This document shows, one piece after another, positions 42,517 to 51,180 of a DNA stretch of 64,000 nt. Under the pieces are notes generated by a model. The model saw only the letters and a list, made by a program, of their open reading frames with translations. It made no database searches and was not told the origin of the DNA. The stretch is from Bdellovibrio sp. KM01 (GTDB lineage Bacteria; Bdellovibrionota; Bdellovibrionia; Bdellovibrionales; Bdellovibrionaceae). Positions within the stretch are counted from its first letter, which is position 1, and each line of letters starts with the position of its first letter. The position numbers were made by a program, and so were the translations under genes. Location: the NCBI RefSeq assembly GCF_013752535.1, contig NZ_CP058348.1, positions 1,054,001 through 1,118,000 on the forward strand. The letters run 5' to 3'.

Positions 42517-43587
42517 ATGAAAAAGGTATTTGGACATGTAAATCTACACATTAGATTTCTTGAGATCATTTTCAAGGTCGGAATGATCTTTTGTTCATTT
42601 ACCGCTAAGGCCTACGCTCTTCCTGATAACGGGCCCACAGCTCAGGCAAATAAAAAAATTCTATTTGTCGCTTCCAATTTAAGAAATGGGGGAGTGAGGG
42701 CTGTTAGTGATTCATTTCAGCGAGCCGCCCATGAGCTTAAGTGGCAAGTGTTGCTGGTTGACTGCGCGGGTAAGAAAAGCTGCGTTCAAGCATCACTCAA
42801 AAGCACCCTATCAAAAGCCACTGACGGAATAGTCTTGGGTGGTTTTGACGGAGCTGATTTTCGGGAGATCTTAAAAAAAGCTCAAAAACGAGGAATGAAA
42901 GTCGTCGGCTGGCATGCTTCCGCAAAAGCGGGAGTGACCGAGGATATGTTCGTCAATATTTCGACAGACCCGGTGGATGTTGCGAAGACCGCTGCACATC
43001 AGCTGGAAAAATTCGGAAGAAAACCTGGAGGCGTCATCATCCTGACAGACAGGGACTATTCGATTGCGACCTTAAAAACTCTTTCGATGAAAAAAGCTGT
43101 CGAAGCTATGCCGGATTTTAAATTGCTCGCCGTGGAAGACGTGGCAATTTCCAATTCAGACAAAGAAATCTATCATCTGGTGAAATCCTGGAATCAGCGC
43201 TTTGGAAAAGCTTGGACTCATACCTTGGCGATCAATGATCTCTATTTTGATTATATGGCCGATGCATTAAAGGGGATTCAGCGCAATGATGTGGTGGGCA
43301 TCGGTGCCGGGGATGGCTCTATAGAAGCGATCAATCGCGTGGGGTCTTCGAAAACCGCGCAGATGGTGACGGTGGCAGAGCCTTTACAAACTCAGGGCTG
43401 GCAAATCGCTGATGAACTTAATCGCGCCTTTGCCGGGGAGCCCCCCAGCGGCTATGCGACCGAGCCCCTGGTTATTACCAAGAAATTGACCGACGAAGTT
43501 AAAGACGGGGATATCGAGGAACGTATTCCTTATCAAAGCACATATAAGGCCATCTGGTATCCCCATCGCGCCAAACCAAAGGATTGA
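42517..43587 (+). CDS. Orphan periplasmic sugar-binding-type protein (PBP1 fold)
   Basis: 356 residues. A long leader ends near AYALPDN. The type 1 periplasmic-binding fold is seen in ILFVASNLRNGGVRAVSDSF, DGIVLGGFDG and VVGIGAGDGSIEAINRV, similar to ribose/galactose-binding proteins. No permease or ATPase lies nearby, so it may feed a distant transporter or act as a sensor for a chemoreceptor or kinase. Its ribosome site is weak. Its end overlaps the upstream frame of the CapA gene. Confidence 0.85.
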   Translation: MKKVFGHVNLHIRFLEIIFKVGMIFCSFTAKAYALPDNGPTAQANKKILFVASNLRNGGVRAVSDSFQRAAHELKWQVLLVDCAGKKSCVQASLKSTLSKATDGIVLGGFDGADFREILKKAQKRGMKVVGWHASAKAGVTEDMFVNISTDPVDVAKTAAHQLEKFGRKPGGVIILTDRDYSIATLKTLSMKKAVEAMPDFKLLAVEDVAISNSDKEIYHLVKSWNQRFGKAWTHTLAINDLYFDYMADALKGIQRNDVVGIGAGDGSIEAINRVGSSKTAQMVTVAEPLQTQGWQIADELNRAFAGEPPSGYATEPLVITKKLTDEVKDGDIEERIPYQSTYKAIWYPHRAKPKD

Positions 43588-43673
43588 ACAACCTTTTGAC
43601 ACTCCTGAAAAGAATGCCGACGGCCGATCCCACCGGAGCTAACACCCGTAGGATAAAGTATAATCTGGCAGCC

Positions 43674-44711
43674 ATGAATAAGCTGTTTTTCCTCTTCCTT
43701 CTCACTGTGTTTTCAGTCAAAGCATTCGCCGCAGACGAATCCTTTGTGACGATTTCAGCCGTGGGCGACGTGATGCTGGGAACCGACTATCCCACTGATA
43801 AACTTCCCAATGATCAGGGGCGAAAGCTCTTCAGGTATTCCGAAAGCTATATCAAAACCGGGGACATTCGATTCGCAAATTTCGAAGGAACATTGTTTGA
43901 TGGAGTCAAAGGCGCAGGAGCGAAAAGTGAAGGCTCCAATCGGCACTTGTTCCGCACTCCGACAGAGTTTGCGCGCACCTTTGCTGATGCGGGTTTTAAT
44001 GTTGTGAGCTTAGCCAATAATCATGCGATGGATTTTGGTTCGGAAGGTCTTTACTCGACTCAACAAACTTTACGTTCGTATCAGATTCAGTACTCCACGA
44101 AAAAGGGCATGGAAGTTGCGCAATTCCTGGTGCGCGGTATTCGTGTGGCCCTGATCGCCACTGATTTTTATCCAGGTTCTCGCAGTATTTCCGCTCCCGA
44201 GAAAACTTATCAGGAAATTCGCGAACTCAAAAAACGTTTCGATATCGTGATCGTGTCTTCTCACGCTGGCAGCGAAGGCTCTGACGCCATCAGAACTCCG
44301 AATACGACGGAATACTATATGGGCGAGAATCGCGGAAACTCTGTGGCCTTCGCCCGTGGCGCTATCGATGCGGGGGCAAGCTTGATCCTGATGCATGGTC
44401 CGCATGTGCCTCGGGGCTTAGAAGTTTATAAAGGTCGTCTTGTCGTTTATAGCTTGGGAAATTTCGCAACCGAAAGAGGCATCAATGTCCTAGGCACAGC
44501 GGGCTTGGCTCCACTGTTGTTGGTGAAATTAGACCCTCAAGGAAAGTTCCTCAAAGGCTCTATTACTTCGTTTATCCAAAACCGCGAGCAGGGTGTAATC
44601 TACGATAAAAACCTGGGAGCTTTTAAGCTGATGCAAAGCCTGTCCTATCAGGACTTCCCTGGCTCGACCCCGCTGTTTGACTCCACCACAAGTATGATTC
44701 GTCCACGCTAG
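43674..44711 (+). CDS. CapA-family secreted metallophosphatase-like protein
   Basis: 345 residues from ATG 43674, which starts a signal peptide (FLFLLTVFSVKAFAADE); the frame runs back to 43584. CapA motifs: AVGDVMLGTDYP, FANFEGTL, SLANNHAMDFG, SSHAGSEG and ILMHGPHVPRG. CapA/PgsA proteins take part in poly-gamma-glutamate handling, but many homologues stand alone, as here; no capB or capC is nearby. The substrate is unknown. Confidence 0.92.
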   Translation: MNKLFFLFLLTVFSVKAFAADESFVTISAVGDVMLGTDYPTDKLPNDQGRKLFRYSESYIKTGDIRFANFEGTLFDGVKGAGAKSEGSNRHLFRTPTEFARTFADAGFNVVSLANNHAMDFGSEGLYSTQQTLRSYQIQYSTKKGMEVAQFLVRGIRVALIATDFYPGSRSISAPEKTYQEIRELKKRFDIVIVSSHAGSEGSDAIRTPNTTEYYMGENRGNSVAFARGAIDAGASLILMHGPHVPRGLEVYKGRLVVYSLGNFATERGINVLGTAGLAPLLLVKLDPQGKFLKGSITSFIQNREQGVIYDKNLGAFKLMQSLSYQDFPGSTPLFDSTTSMIRPR

Positions 44712-44800
44712 TTGCGCCTCTGTAACCTAGTATGAAATAACTATATTTCTGTTTTGCTTTATTTAAATTTTGGACGCGAAAGATTACAATCTGCGTCATT

Positions 44801-45532
44801 ATGCGTTGGATTCCTCTCCTCCTTTTGATTGCTGTTTTGGCTTCGTGCTCCTCTGAAAAACCAGAGACGCGCGAGCAAAAAATGAATCGTGGTTTTGAAT
44901 ACCTCGATCAGCAAAACTACGATCAAGCAATTGCGTACTTTCAAAAGCTTTTGAAGGAAGACGGGCACCCGCAAGTTCGCATGGCCTTGGCCTCGGCCTA
45001 CGCCGCTCGCGCCGGCATCCGCATTGAAAACATCTATAACTTCGTGGTGGTGAAACACCGCCCGGTGATGCGCATTCAAATTGAAAATCTCAACTTCTCT
45101 GAACAAACCAACGAAGTGATTCACAACTTGGAAAAATTCCTGGCCCAGTGGGAGCAAGTTCCTGACGTGAATTCCCAAGGGCGCACTGATTTGGAAAAAG
45201 CCGTGGGTATTTTGGCTGAAACCGACAATGGGGGAGCAAGACTTTACAGCGCCATCCTGCGTGTTGTGGTTTTGAAAGCCAATGTGGGCGAGGGGATCGT
45301 CTCCTGGAATCTGCAGACACAAAGCACAGGTCAAAAACTTTGCGTGCAAGACATTCGCCCGTGGTGGAGCTGGTGCGAGAAAGTCATCAACTCCCTGGAT
45401 AGCCTGGGCAATGATTTAGAAAAAGCCTTCCCTAAGAAAGGCGAAGAGCTAAAGCAATACCGTGCGCAGCTTTCTCAAGCCAAAGTACAAATGAAAAACG
45501 TCACGATCCCAGTGGGTGAGCAATGCTTCTAA
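44801..45532 (+). CDS. TPR lipoprotein
   Basis: 243 residues. Lipobox VLASC gives a lipid anchor. One or two TPR motifs follow (EYLDQQNYDQAIAYFQKLLK), then a helical region with a Cys pair (KLCVQD and WSWCEK). First gene of a three-gene run (44801-47102) with four- and ten-base overlaps, all envelope proteins, suggesting a common complex. The function is unknown. Confidence 0.85.
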   Translation: MRWIPLLLLIAVLASCSSEKPETREQKMNRGFEYLDQQNYDQAIAYFQKLLKEDGHPQVRMALASAYAARAGIRIENIYNFVVVKHRPVMRIQIENLNFSEQTNEVIHNLEKFLAQWEQVPDVNSQGRTDLEKAVGILAETDNGGARLYSAILRVVVLKANVGEGIVSWNLQTQSTGQKLCVQDIRPWWSWCEKVINSLDSLGNDLEKAFPKKGEELKQYRAQLSQAKVQMKNVTIPVGEQCF

Positions 45533-46536
45533 GAGTGTTGTTGATCTTGCTTACTTTGACTTCCATCGCGCAGGCTGGCCCTTTGCCAGGGTATCTGCGT
45601 GATGGCGGCACGCGCTTTTTATTCAGAACATTCGGCACCACTTGTTATTCCATGGACAGTATCGAGCGCGGTCTTCCGTGTAATCCTGCCTTTATTGCTA
45701 AGAACGATAAAAAGCGATTCGACAGTGATTTGTTCTTAGGGACAAATATGGATTACCTCAGTGACGTGGATGACATGGTAAACGGCAACGCCACTCCAGA
45801 ACAGGTGAATAGAATTTTCTCCCGCAGAGATGCTTCTCAGGCGGAGGCTTCCCTGGAGGCTTCGTTTCAAGCCAGAACTTGGGGCTTGTCAGTCGAACCG
45901 TATCGCTTGGTTTTTTACACCGACATTCATAACTCTTCTTTACCAGCGGTGAATTTTATTGGTGCTGAAGAGAAAAGTCTTAAACTGCAATTCTCTTCTT
46001 ATGTAAGCCATAACTTTTATGCAGGTATTCAGCTTCGCTATACGCATGTTAAATTCGTCGGGAACTACATCATGCTGACGGAAGCTTTGGCAGATGATTC
46101 CGAAGAGATTTTCAGAGCGCGCACGCAGGATCTTTTTTATATCGAGCCAGGTTTCGTTTACTCTTGGGATGACGAAGTGTGGAAGCCACAAGTCTCTGCG
46201 ATGTTTTCGCAGTGGGGCTTTACTAATGAAAAATCTGAACAGTACCCCGTAAAACCCCAAGGCATGTTGGGCGCATCGATTAAGCCTCCAGTAGGCTTAG
46301 GTGTTTTTGAAGTGGGTACGCAAGTGGCCGTGGGTGCGGATACGCAGCACTGGCAAGAGGCCGTGCGCGCAGCGATGGCTTATAAAATCGGAATTCTGCA
46401 GCTGGCAGTAAGCGGTGGTCAGCGTGATCACTCTGCCGGGTTTTTGCTGGGCTATAAGAACATCACCAGTGGCCTTTCATATTGGGGCGAGGACCGCGAT
46501 AGCGGCGTCTATATTTCCTTCGGGGTGACGCTGTGA
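45523..46536 (+). CDS. Probable outer-membrane beta-barrel protein
   Basis: 337 residues. Signal peptide ends at AQAGP. Alternating amphipathic strands dominate from about residue 95, and the C-terminus GVYISFGVTL looks like a terminal barrel strand, though it ends in Leu, not Phe. Two early cysteines (TTCYSM and LPCNPA). It overlaps the TPR lipoprotein gene and the next gene. No named family recognised. Confidence 0.75.
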   Translation: MLLRVLLILLTLTSIAQAGPLPGYLRDGGTRFLFRTFGTTCYSMDSIERGLPCNPAFIAKNDKKRFDSDLFLGTNMDYLSDVDDMVNGNATPEQVNRIFSRRDASQAEASLEASFQARTWGLSVEPYRLVFYTDIHNSSLPAVNFIGAEEKSLKLQFSSYVSHNFYAGIQLRYTHVKFVGNYIMLTEALADDSEEIFRARTQDLFYIEPGFVYSWDDEVWKPQVSAMFSQWGFTNEKSEQYPVKPQGMLGASIKPPVGLGVFEVGTQVAVGADTQHWQEAVRAAMAYKIGILQLAVSGGQRDHSAGFLLGYKNITSGLSYWGEDRDSGVYISFGVTL

Positions 46537-47102
46537 GATCGCTTATCTTAACACTCTTGATTCTTACTACGTGCTTTACGATGCAGGCGAACGCTTACAT
46601 GAGTGACGATAATCATTATCAAGGTTTGCCTGAGTGGTCAGAGTTCCGTCAGTTCATCAAAGAACAACAAGAGGAAGACGAGCGCCTGGGCTTAAGCTAT
46701 ATGATTTCAGGTGGTATCGCAGCTGTGGGCGGGGTGATCGGATATGATCTTAGTAACGACCCATTAAGTCGCAGCGTATATGCTTTGACGTCTACAGTGG
46801 GGATTGCCGCTATCGGTTTGGGTGCGAGTCACTATTGGACAGGGAATGAATACGATAGTTTCTTTTATGCTTTGGAAAACTCCCACATTTCTGTTCAGGA
46901 AAAAAACCGCATTCTGCAAAAGTACTTGGAAAAAGAGCACGATAAACGCGAGGCCCGCCGCTGGATCCGCGTGGTGACACACTCCTTGATTGCTGTGGCG
47001 AACTTTTACAGTGCTTCCCGAGAGACCAACGGCGATGTGAAGCCGATCTTTGTCTTCTTAGGTACTGTGAACACGGTTTTAGCGATCAGCTATTCTTTTT
47101 AA
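46533..47102 (+). CDS. Membrane protein of the envelope operon, unknown function
   Basis: 189 residues. Signal peptide (cut near ANAYM), then hydrophobic glycine-rich segments at about 50-70, 80-100, 140-160 and 170-189, so it is inserted in a membrane. A charged helix with EKNRILQKYLEKEHDKREA lies between. Unknown family. The stop overlaps that of the convergent LpxR gene. Confidence 0.75.
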   Translation: MRSLILTLLILTTCFTMQANAYMSDDNHYQGLPEWSEFRQFIKEQQEEDERLGLSYMISGGIAAVGGVIGYDLSNDPLSRSVYALTSTVGIAAIGLGASHYWTGNEYDSFFYALENSHISVQEKNRILQKYLEKEHDKREARRWIRVVTHSLIAVANFYSASRETNGDVKPIFVFLGTVNTVLAISYSF

Positions 47103-48043
47103 AAGCCCCGTTGATAACTTAAAGACACATTGCCTCGGTCATCGGCCGAGGTCTGCGTTTTAAAACGCTTGGTGCTCATCTCATAGCTATATCCCAGCTC
47201 CACATCGACAACACGAATAACAAAGCCCATGCTGCCTGCTGTGACCAAAGGACGCTTCTCGACATAGGGGCTGTTGCCATCGGAGTTACCATCTAAGAAG
47301 ATATCGCGAGCCACTAGCTTTTCATAAATACGAAATACCGAGAATAAAGAGAAGTTCCCATCATAAGCATTAATTGCTCTGTAGCCCATATCATCCGGAA
47401 TATTGTAACCCCAGCGTAAGATAGCTCCCACCTCAAGGTGTGTATCCACGTTCCCAAGCGACCCACCATAGAAGTATATAAAGTCAGAGCTGTCTTCGTA
47501 GCGATAAGGCATCACAGCTTGTTTGATCTTTAAATTAATACCCAACTCATTATGAAGTTGCTGATCCCAGCCTTTGGCTTCAGCGACATTAATAAGGCGA
47601 TGATAAAAGTTCTGAGTTTCTTCGGCGAGCGACGCGGGTCCCACCACACCAATATCGACGCTGTAAGTATTCAGAAGATTATTTTCACGCACACCTAATG
47701 ATGTCGTTAGAAATAACCAACCCGCATAAGGCTGATCTGCAGGATCGGGAATCGTGCGCTTCGTATCTTCAGGTGTATAGATAAATTGAGAGAGTGCTAC
47801 AGAGGAATAAAGTTTTTGCGACTCAGAGAATTGATCAGACAAACCACTCGTAAATCCAAAGAGTCCGCTTTGAATAACACCGAGAGAAATGTTGTTTGTG
47901 AGATGGCGATCGGTGTGTTCGGGGCCCGTGAAATAGTCATTGCCAATATCTAAAATAATCTGTCTTCCGCCATCCTCAGCTCGTGCTGAAAATATAGGCA
48001 GAAAGATGTAAATAAGAATGACCAAAAATCTTTTTGAAGTCAC
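47099..48043 (-). CDS. lpxR: LpxR-family outer-membrane lipid A deacylase
   Basis: 314 residues with a signal peptide (cut near ARAED). The family (DUF2219) motifs are seen: GNDYFTGPEHTDRHLTNN, which resembles the N-D-x-T-D-x-x-Y-T-N active-site strand, and DQPYAGWLF. LpxR removes the 3'-acyloxyacyl chain of lipid A on the cell surface in a calcium-dependent way. The protein ends in Gly-Phe, the usual barrel terminus. Could alternatively be an inactive barrel relative. Confidence 0.85.
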   Translation of the reverse strand: MTSKRFLVILIYIFLPIFSARAEDGGRQIILDIGNDYFTGPEHTDRHLTNNISLGVIQSGLFGFTSGLSDQFSESQKLYSSVALSQFIYTPEDTKRTIPDPADQPYAGWLFLTTSLGVRENNLLNTYSVDIGVVGPASLAEETQNFYHRLINVAEAKGWDQQLHNELGINLKIKQAVMPYRYEDSSDFIYFYGGSLGNVDTHLEVGAILRWGYNIPDDMGYRAINAYDGNFSLFSVFRIYEKLVARDIFLDGNSDGNSPYVEKRPLVTAGSMGFVIRVVDVELGYSYEMSTKRFKTQTSADDRGNVSLSYQRGF

Positions 48044-48225
48044 AAGTCCTCGTGATTATTACGACTTTTATATCATCAGTGTAATTAACACGCATCGCCA
48101 AGTGCAAAGATTTCATAAATAAGGTGAAATTTACGCGGCGGCTAAAATCGAATTGTCTTTGTGCGTAATCGGGTGCATTTATCGGCCCACAACAAAAACG
48201 TAATCCATTAAACAGGAGAATCTAA

Positions 48226-48714
48226 ATGAAAAACATGATCCTTGCTATCGCCGCTCTTATCGTTGGTCAAACTGCTAACGCAGCTATCTCTGCTAACTCT
48301 TCTTGGGAAGAAATCTTCGCAGCTAAAGGTCCATATCAAATCGTAGCTCCAGCTGTATACATGGGCCGCGCTATTGATTACACTTTCGTTTGCCGTGACG
48401 GTGACACTCTTCGCACTCAAAAACCAGTAGACATCGTTGAAGTTGTTCAACCAACTAACCAAAACGGTCGCACTGAATTCAAAGTTGTTGGTTCTGAAGT
48501 TCTTTCTACTTCTATCAACTACACTCACAAAGAATCTTTCTGTGACCAAACTAAAGGTGACAAAACAGTTTGCAAAGACGTAGTTTACACTGGCACATAC
48601 CCAATGACTGTTAACGTAAAAGTTTACACTCAAGTTGGTAACGAAGCTCCAGCTCGTTTGGCTTTCGTTAAATCATACACAGTTCCAACTTGCGACAACG
48701 CATCTGTTAACTAA
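48226..48714 (+). CDS. Highly codon-biased secreted protein, unknown function
   Basis: 162 residues. Signal peptide ends at ANAAIS; CAGGAGA is the ribosome site. Five cysteines in the mature part, two in the pair SFCDQ / TVCKD. Codon use is strikingly uniform (GCT, ACT, GTT, AAC, CAA, TTC), as in the most highly expressed genes and unlike neighbours. A strong terminator follows. No family recognised. Probably an abundant periplasmic or secreted protein. Confidence 0.85.
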   Translation: MKNMILAIAALIVGQTANAAISANSSWEEIFAAKGPYQIVAPAVYMGRAIDYTFVCRDGDTLRTQKPVDIVEVVQPTNQNGRTEFKVVGSEVLSTSINYTHKESFCDQTKGDKTVCKDVVYTGTYPMTVNVKVYTQVGNEAPARLAFVKSYTVPTCDNASVN

Positions 48715-48738
48715 TTAATTAGTTAAATTGGAAATGCT

Positions 48739-48771
48739 AAAAAGCCCGCTTTATCAGCGGGCTTTTTTTTT
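48739..48771 (+). terminator. Terminator of the 48226 gene
   Basis: AAAAGCCCGCT pairs with AGCGGGCTTTT around TTATC, followed by a T9 tract. Confidence 0.92.
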
Positions 48772-48958
48772 GCTTTTTTAGGTAACACGTCTTTTTGTAT
48801 CCTGTATCCGGATCGTCTGCTTCGGTCATCTTTTTGCAACCTTATTACTTCTGAAAATTTAAACACGCTTAATTGGATCTGGCCCCCGATAGGGCTCCCA
48901 ATTTGGTCTCGCTGTCTCATTCTTAGACAGTTGGCCGTGGCGTATTTTTGGAGTGACC

Positions 48959-51130
48959 ATGCAGTTCTTTAACCGTACGTCTGTGGCTGTGCTCTTGTGT
49001 TCGTCTTTATTGATGGCTTGTACTAAAGAGACCGTCAGAGTCGAAGAAAAGCTTTTGCCTCCCGCTAAAATCGAAGCGACGGCGACCATTCAAAAGAACA
49101 CCATCAGCTTTGCCAAGTCCTCCCTGGGCAAGTTGTTCATGTTAATGCCGATCCAAACCAAAGCTTCACGCGCGGCGGCTCCCGAATATCTGCGCTCCTT
49201 GCTCGTTTCTTTTGAAAGAAACGGAAGTCGTATCGCCGTTTACAACCGCTCCACAGATAATTCGCAGTCCGATATCGTGGTAGATGCTTTGATTCAGACC
49301 TTTGAAGTCGTTTCCGAAACAGAGGACAACGTTACTTTCGATATCGGTCAGGGATTTATGAGTCTGAATATGCAGCCCGGTTTGGATGTTGTTATATTGG
49401 AGACTTATCCAATACAAAGCCAAGTGATCGAAACAAAGTCTGAGAACGTCTTGAAGCTAAAAGACTCTTTCGTAAAATCACTGGCTTTGAAAAACAATGC
49501 GATCCAGCTGGTGCAAGACGTGCGTGTCACTCGCCCATTCAAACCCTATGTTGAGATTGATCCCAAAATTCAAAAGGATCTCGAGGAAATCGGAGGGATC
49601 CCCACAGAGGTAGAGCAGGGTGCGACCCTCGCTATCGAGATCAAACCTTATGTAAGTAACGAAAATTTTGTCGTTCGCAAATACGATTCTGAACAGCGCT
49701 TTGGATTCTTTATTAATAAAGTCGGAAAAGGCAGTACTGAAACGAAAGAACCGTTGGGGCAAATCGCCCGCTGGGACATTGCCGAGTCGCGTGGACCGAT
49801 TCGTATGTTGGTGGCTCCCAATTTTCCAGCGCATTTGCGTGAAGGCGTGACTCATTCGGCTAACTATTGGAATAAGATATTTGGTCGTGAGGTTTTGAAA
49901 GTCGAGTTTGATTCTATCATTGATGCAATTCAACCAGACAGAACGATCGTGGTTCGTTGGATTCAATGGGATGAGGGTAACGGCGCTTACGCAAATATTC
50001 AAACAGATCCTTTAACAGGGGAGTCTTTGCGCGCGATGGTTTATATCACCTCTGCTTTCACTGCAGATAAGAACTATGTCGAAGGTCGTCCGAAATCGGG
50101 CGAGGTGATGGGAAGCTCCTTGCGTGGACTTTGTGATTTGGAGATCGATGGATCCTCGATTCACAAAGTTAATATCGTAGGCGAAGTGATGACTCATGAA
50201 GTGGGACATGTCTTGGGCCTTCGTCATAATTTTGCAGGTACTGCGAACGCGCCAGTGTCAGATCAGGAAATCAAAGAGGCCGTGGATAAAATAATAGCAG
50301 ATGGCACAGTTCAGCCGGTGGCCGCAAGTTCCACGGTTATGGACTATCCTCCGACAGAGGTTTATTCGATTTTGGGTGCTTATACAAAATCCAATTCACT
50401 TCCCTATGACAAAGCTGCGATTGAATGGGGATACTACGGAAAAGAAACTCCTCGCATTGCGAATATGTACTGCTCTGACGAGCACATCATGTCCGTGGGC
50501 CTTGCTGAACGTAGGTTCCTGGGGTGTGAACGTCGTGATTTGTATGCGAACGTCTTTTTCGCCGAGAGAGAAAAAGTGCTCTCTGCGGCTAAGAATATTG
50601 TCGCGAACACGGTCAGTGCTTTGAAGTATAGTTTTGCGAGCTTAAAGGTCGATGACTTTAAGGCGGCTCAATATTACTTTAGCTTTAGTCCGTCGTTAAG
50701 AATCGTGAGCGATCTCTATGAAGCAACACCTCAGAAGACTCAACCTCTGGTGATTGTCGATGATGTGGTGCCGGACTATTTGTCGAACTTGAGTCCGTAT
50801 GCGACCAGAAAAGTTGGATTCTACAACTCCTACGATGCACCTGGTGATAAAAAAATCACTTCGGATTTGGCGGTATTCGGTGGCATGAAGGCCTATTTGG
50901 AAACTTTGAACCCTATTAAGGTGTTTGGAGAGGGTTTCTTTCAAAACCAAGTCAAGGACCCTAAAACGGTAAAGCTTTTGATTGCGGCAGGATTAACTGA
51001 AGAGCAAGCGCTGCGTGTGCAAGCGGGTTGGATGATCCGTGCAAAAAGCCTGGATGAAAAAGAAGCTGCAGAAGTGGTCAGCAAGTTGGTGGATTTAAAT
51101 AAACTTCGCCGCCCAGAATGGCAGAAATAG
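48959..51130 (+). CDS. Zinc-dependent metalloprotease lipoprotein (metzincin type)
   Basis: 723 residues from ATG 48959 (GGAG upstream). Lipobox LLMAC. The zinc site THEVGHVLGLRHNF matches HExxHxxGxxH at about 410, with the Met-turn STVMDYPP about 50 residues later. A large N-terminal domain resembles those of the DUF5117-type bacterial metalloproteases. Should act at the cell surface or in the periplasm on proteins. Intact catalytic residues. Monocistronic with a terminator. Confidence 0.9.
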   Translation: MQFFNRTSVAVLLCSSLLMACTKETVRVEEKLLPPAKIEATATIQKNTISFAKSSLGKLFMLMPIQTKASRAAAPEYLRSLLVSFERNGSRIAVYNRSTDNSQSDIVVDALIQTFEVVSETEDNVTFDIGQGFMSLNMQPGLDVVILETYPIQSQVIETKSENVLKLKDSFVKSLALKNNAIQLVQDVRVTRPFKPYVEIDPKIQKDLEEIGGIPTEVEQGATLAIEIKPYVSNENFVVRKYDSEQRFGFFINKVGKGSTETKEPLGQIARWDIAESRGPIRMLVAPNFPAHLREGVTHSANYWNKIFGREVLKVEFDSIIDAIQPDRTIVVRWIQWDEGNGAYANIQTDPLTGESLRAMVYITSAFTADKNYVEGRPKSGEVMGSSLRGLCDLEIDGSSIHKVNIVGEVMTHEVGHVLGLRHNFAGTANAPVSDQEIKEAVDKIIADGTVQPVAASSTVMDYPPTEVYSILGAYTKSNSLPYDKAAIEWGYYGKETPRIANMYCSDEHIMSVGLAERRFLGCERRDLYANVFFAEREKVLSAAKNIVANTVSALKYSFASLKVDDFKAAQYYFSFSPSLRIVSDLYEATPQKTQPLVIVDDVVPDYLSNLSPYATRKVGFYNSYDAPGDKKITSDLAVFGGMKAYLETLNPIKVFGEGFFQNQVKDPKTVKLLIAAGLTEEQALRVQAGWMIRAKSLDEKEAAEVVSKLVDLNKLRRPEWQK

Positions 51131-51144
51131 AACCCTGAATATGC

Positions 51145-51180
51145 AAAAAGCCCGCTGATGAAGCGGGCTTTTTTTATTTT
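51145..51180. terminator. Bidirectional terminator, metalloprotease / peptide-binding protein
   Basis: AGCCCGCT pairs with AGCGGGCT around GATGA, flanked by A5 and T7. Confidence 0.88.
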
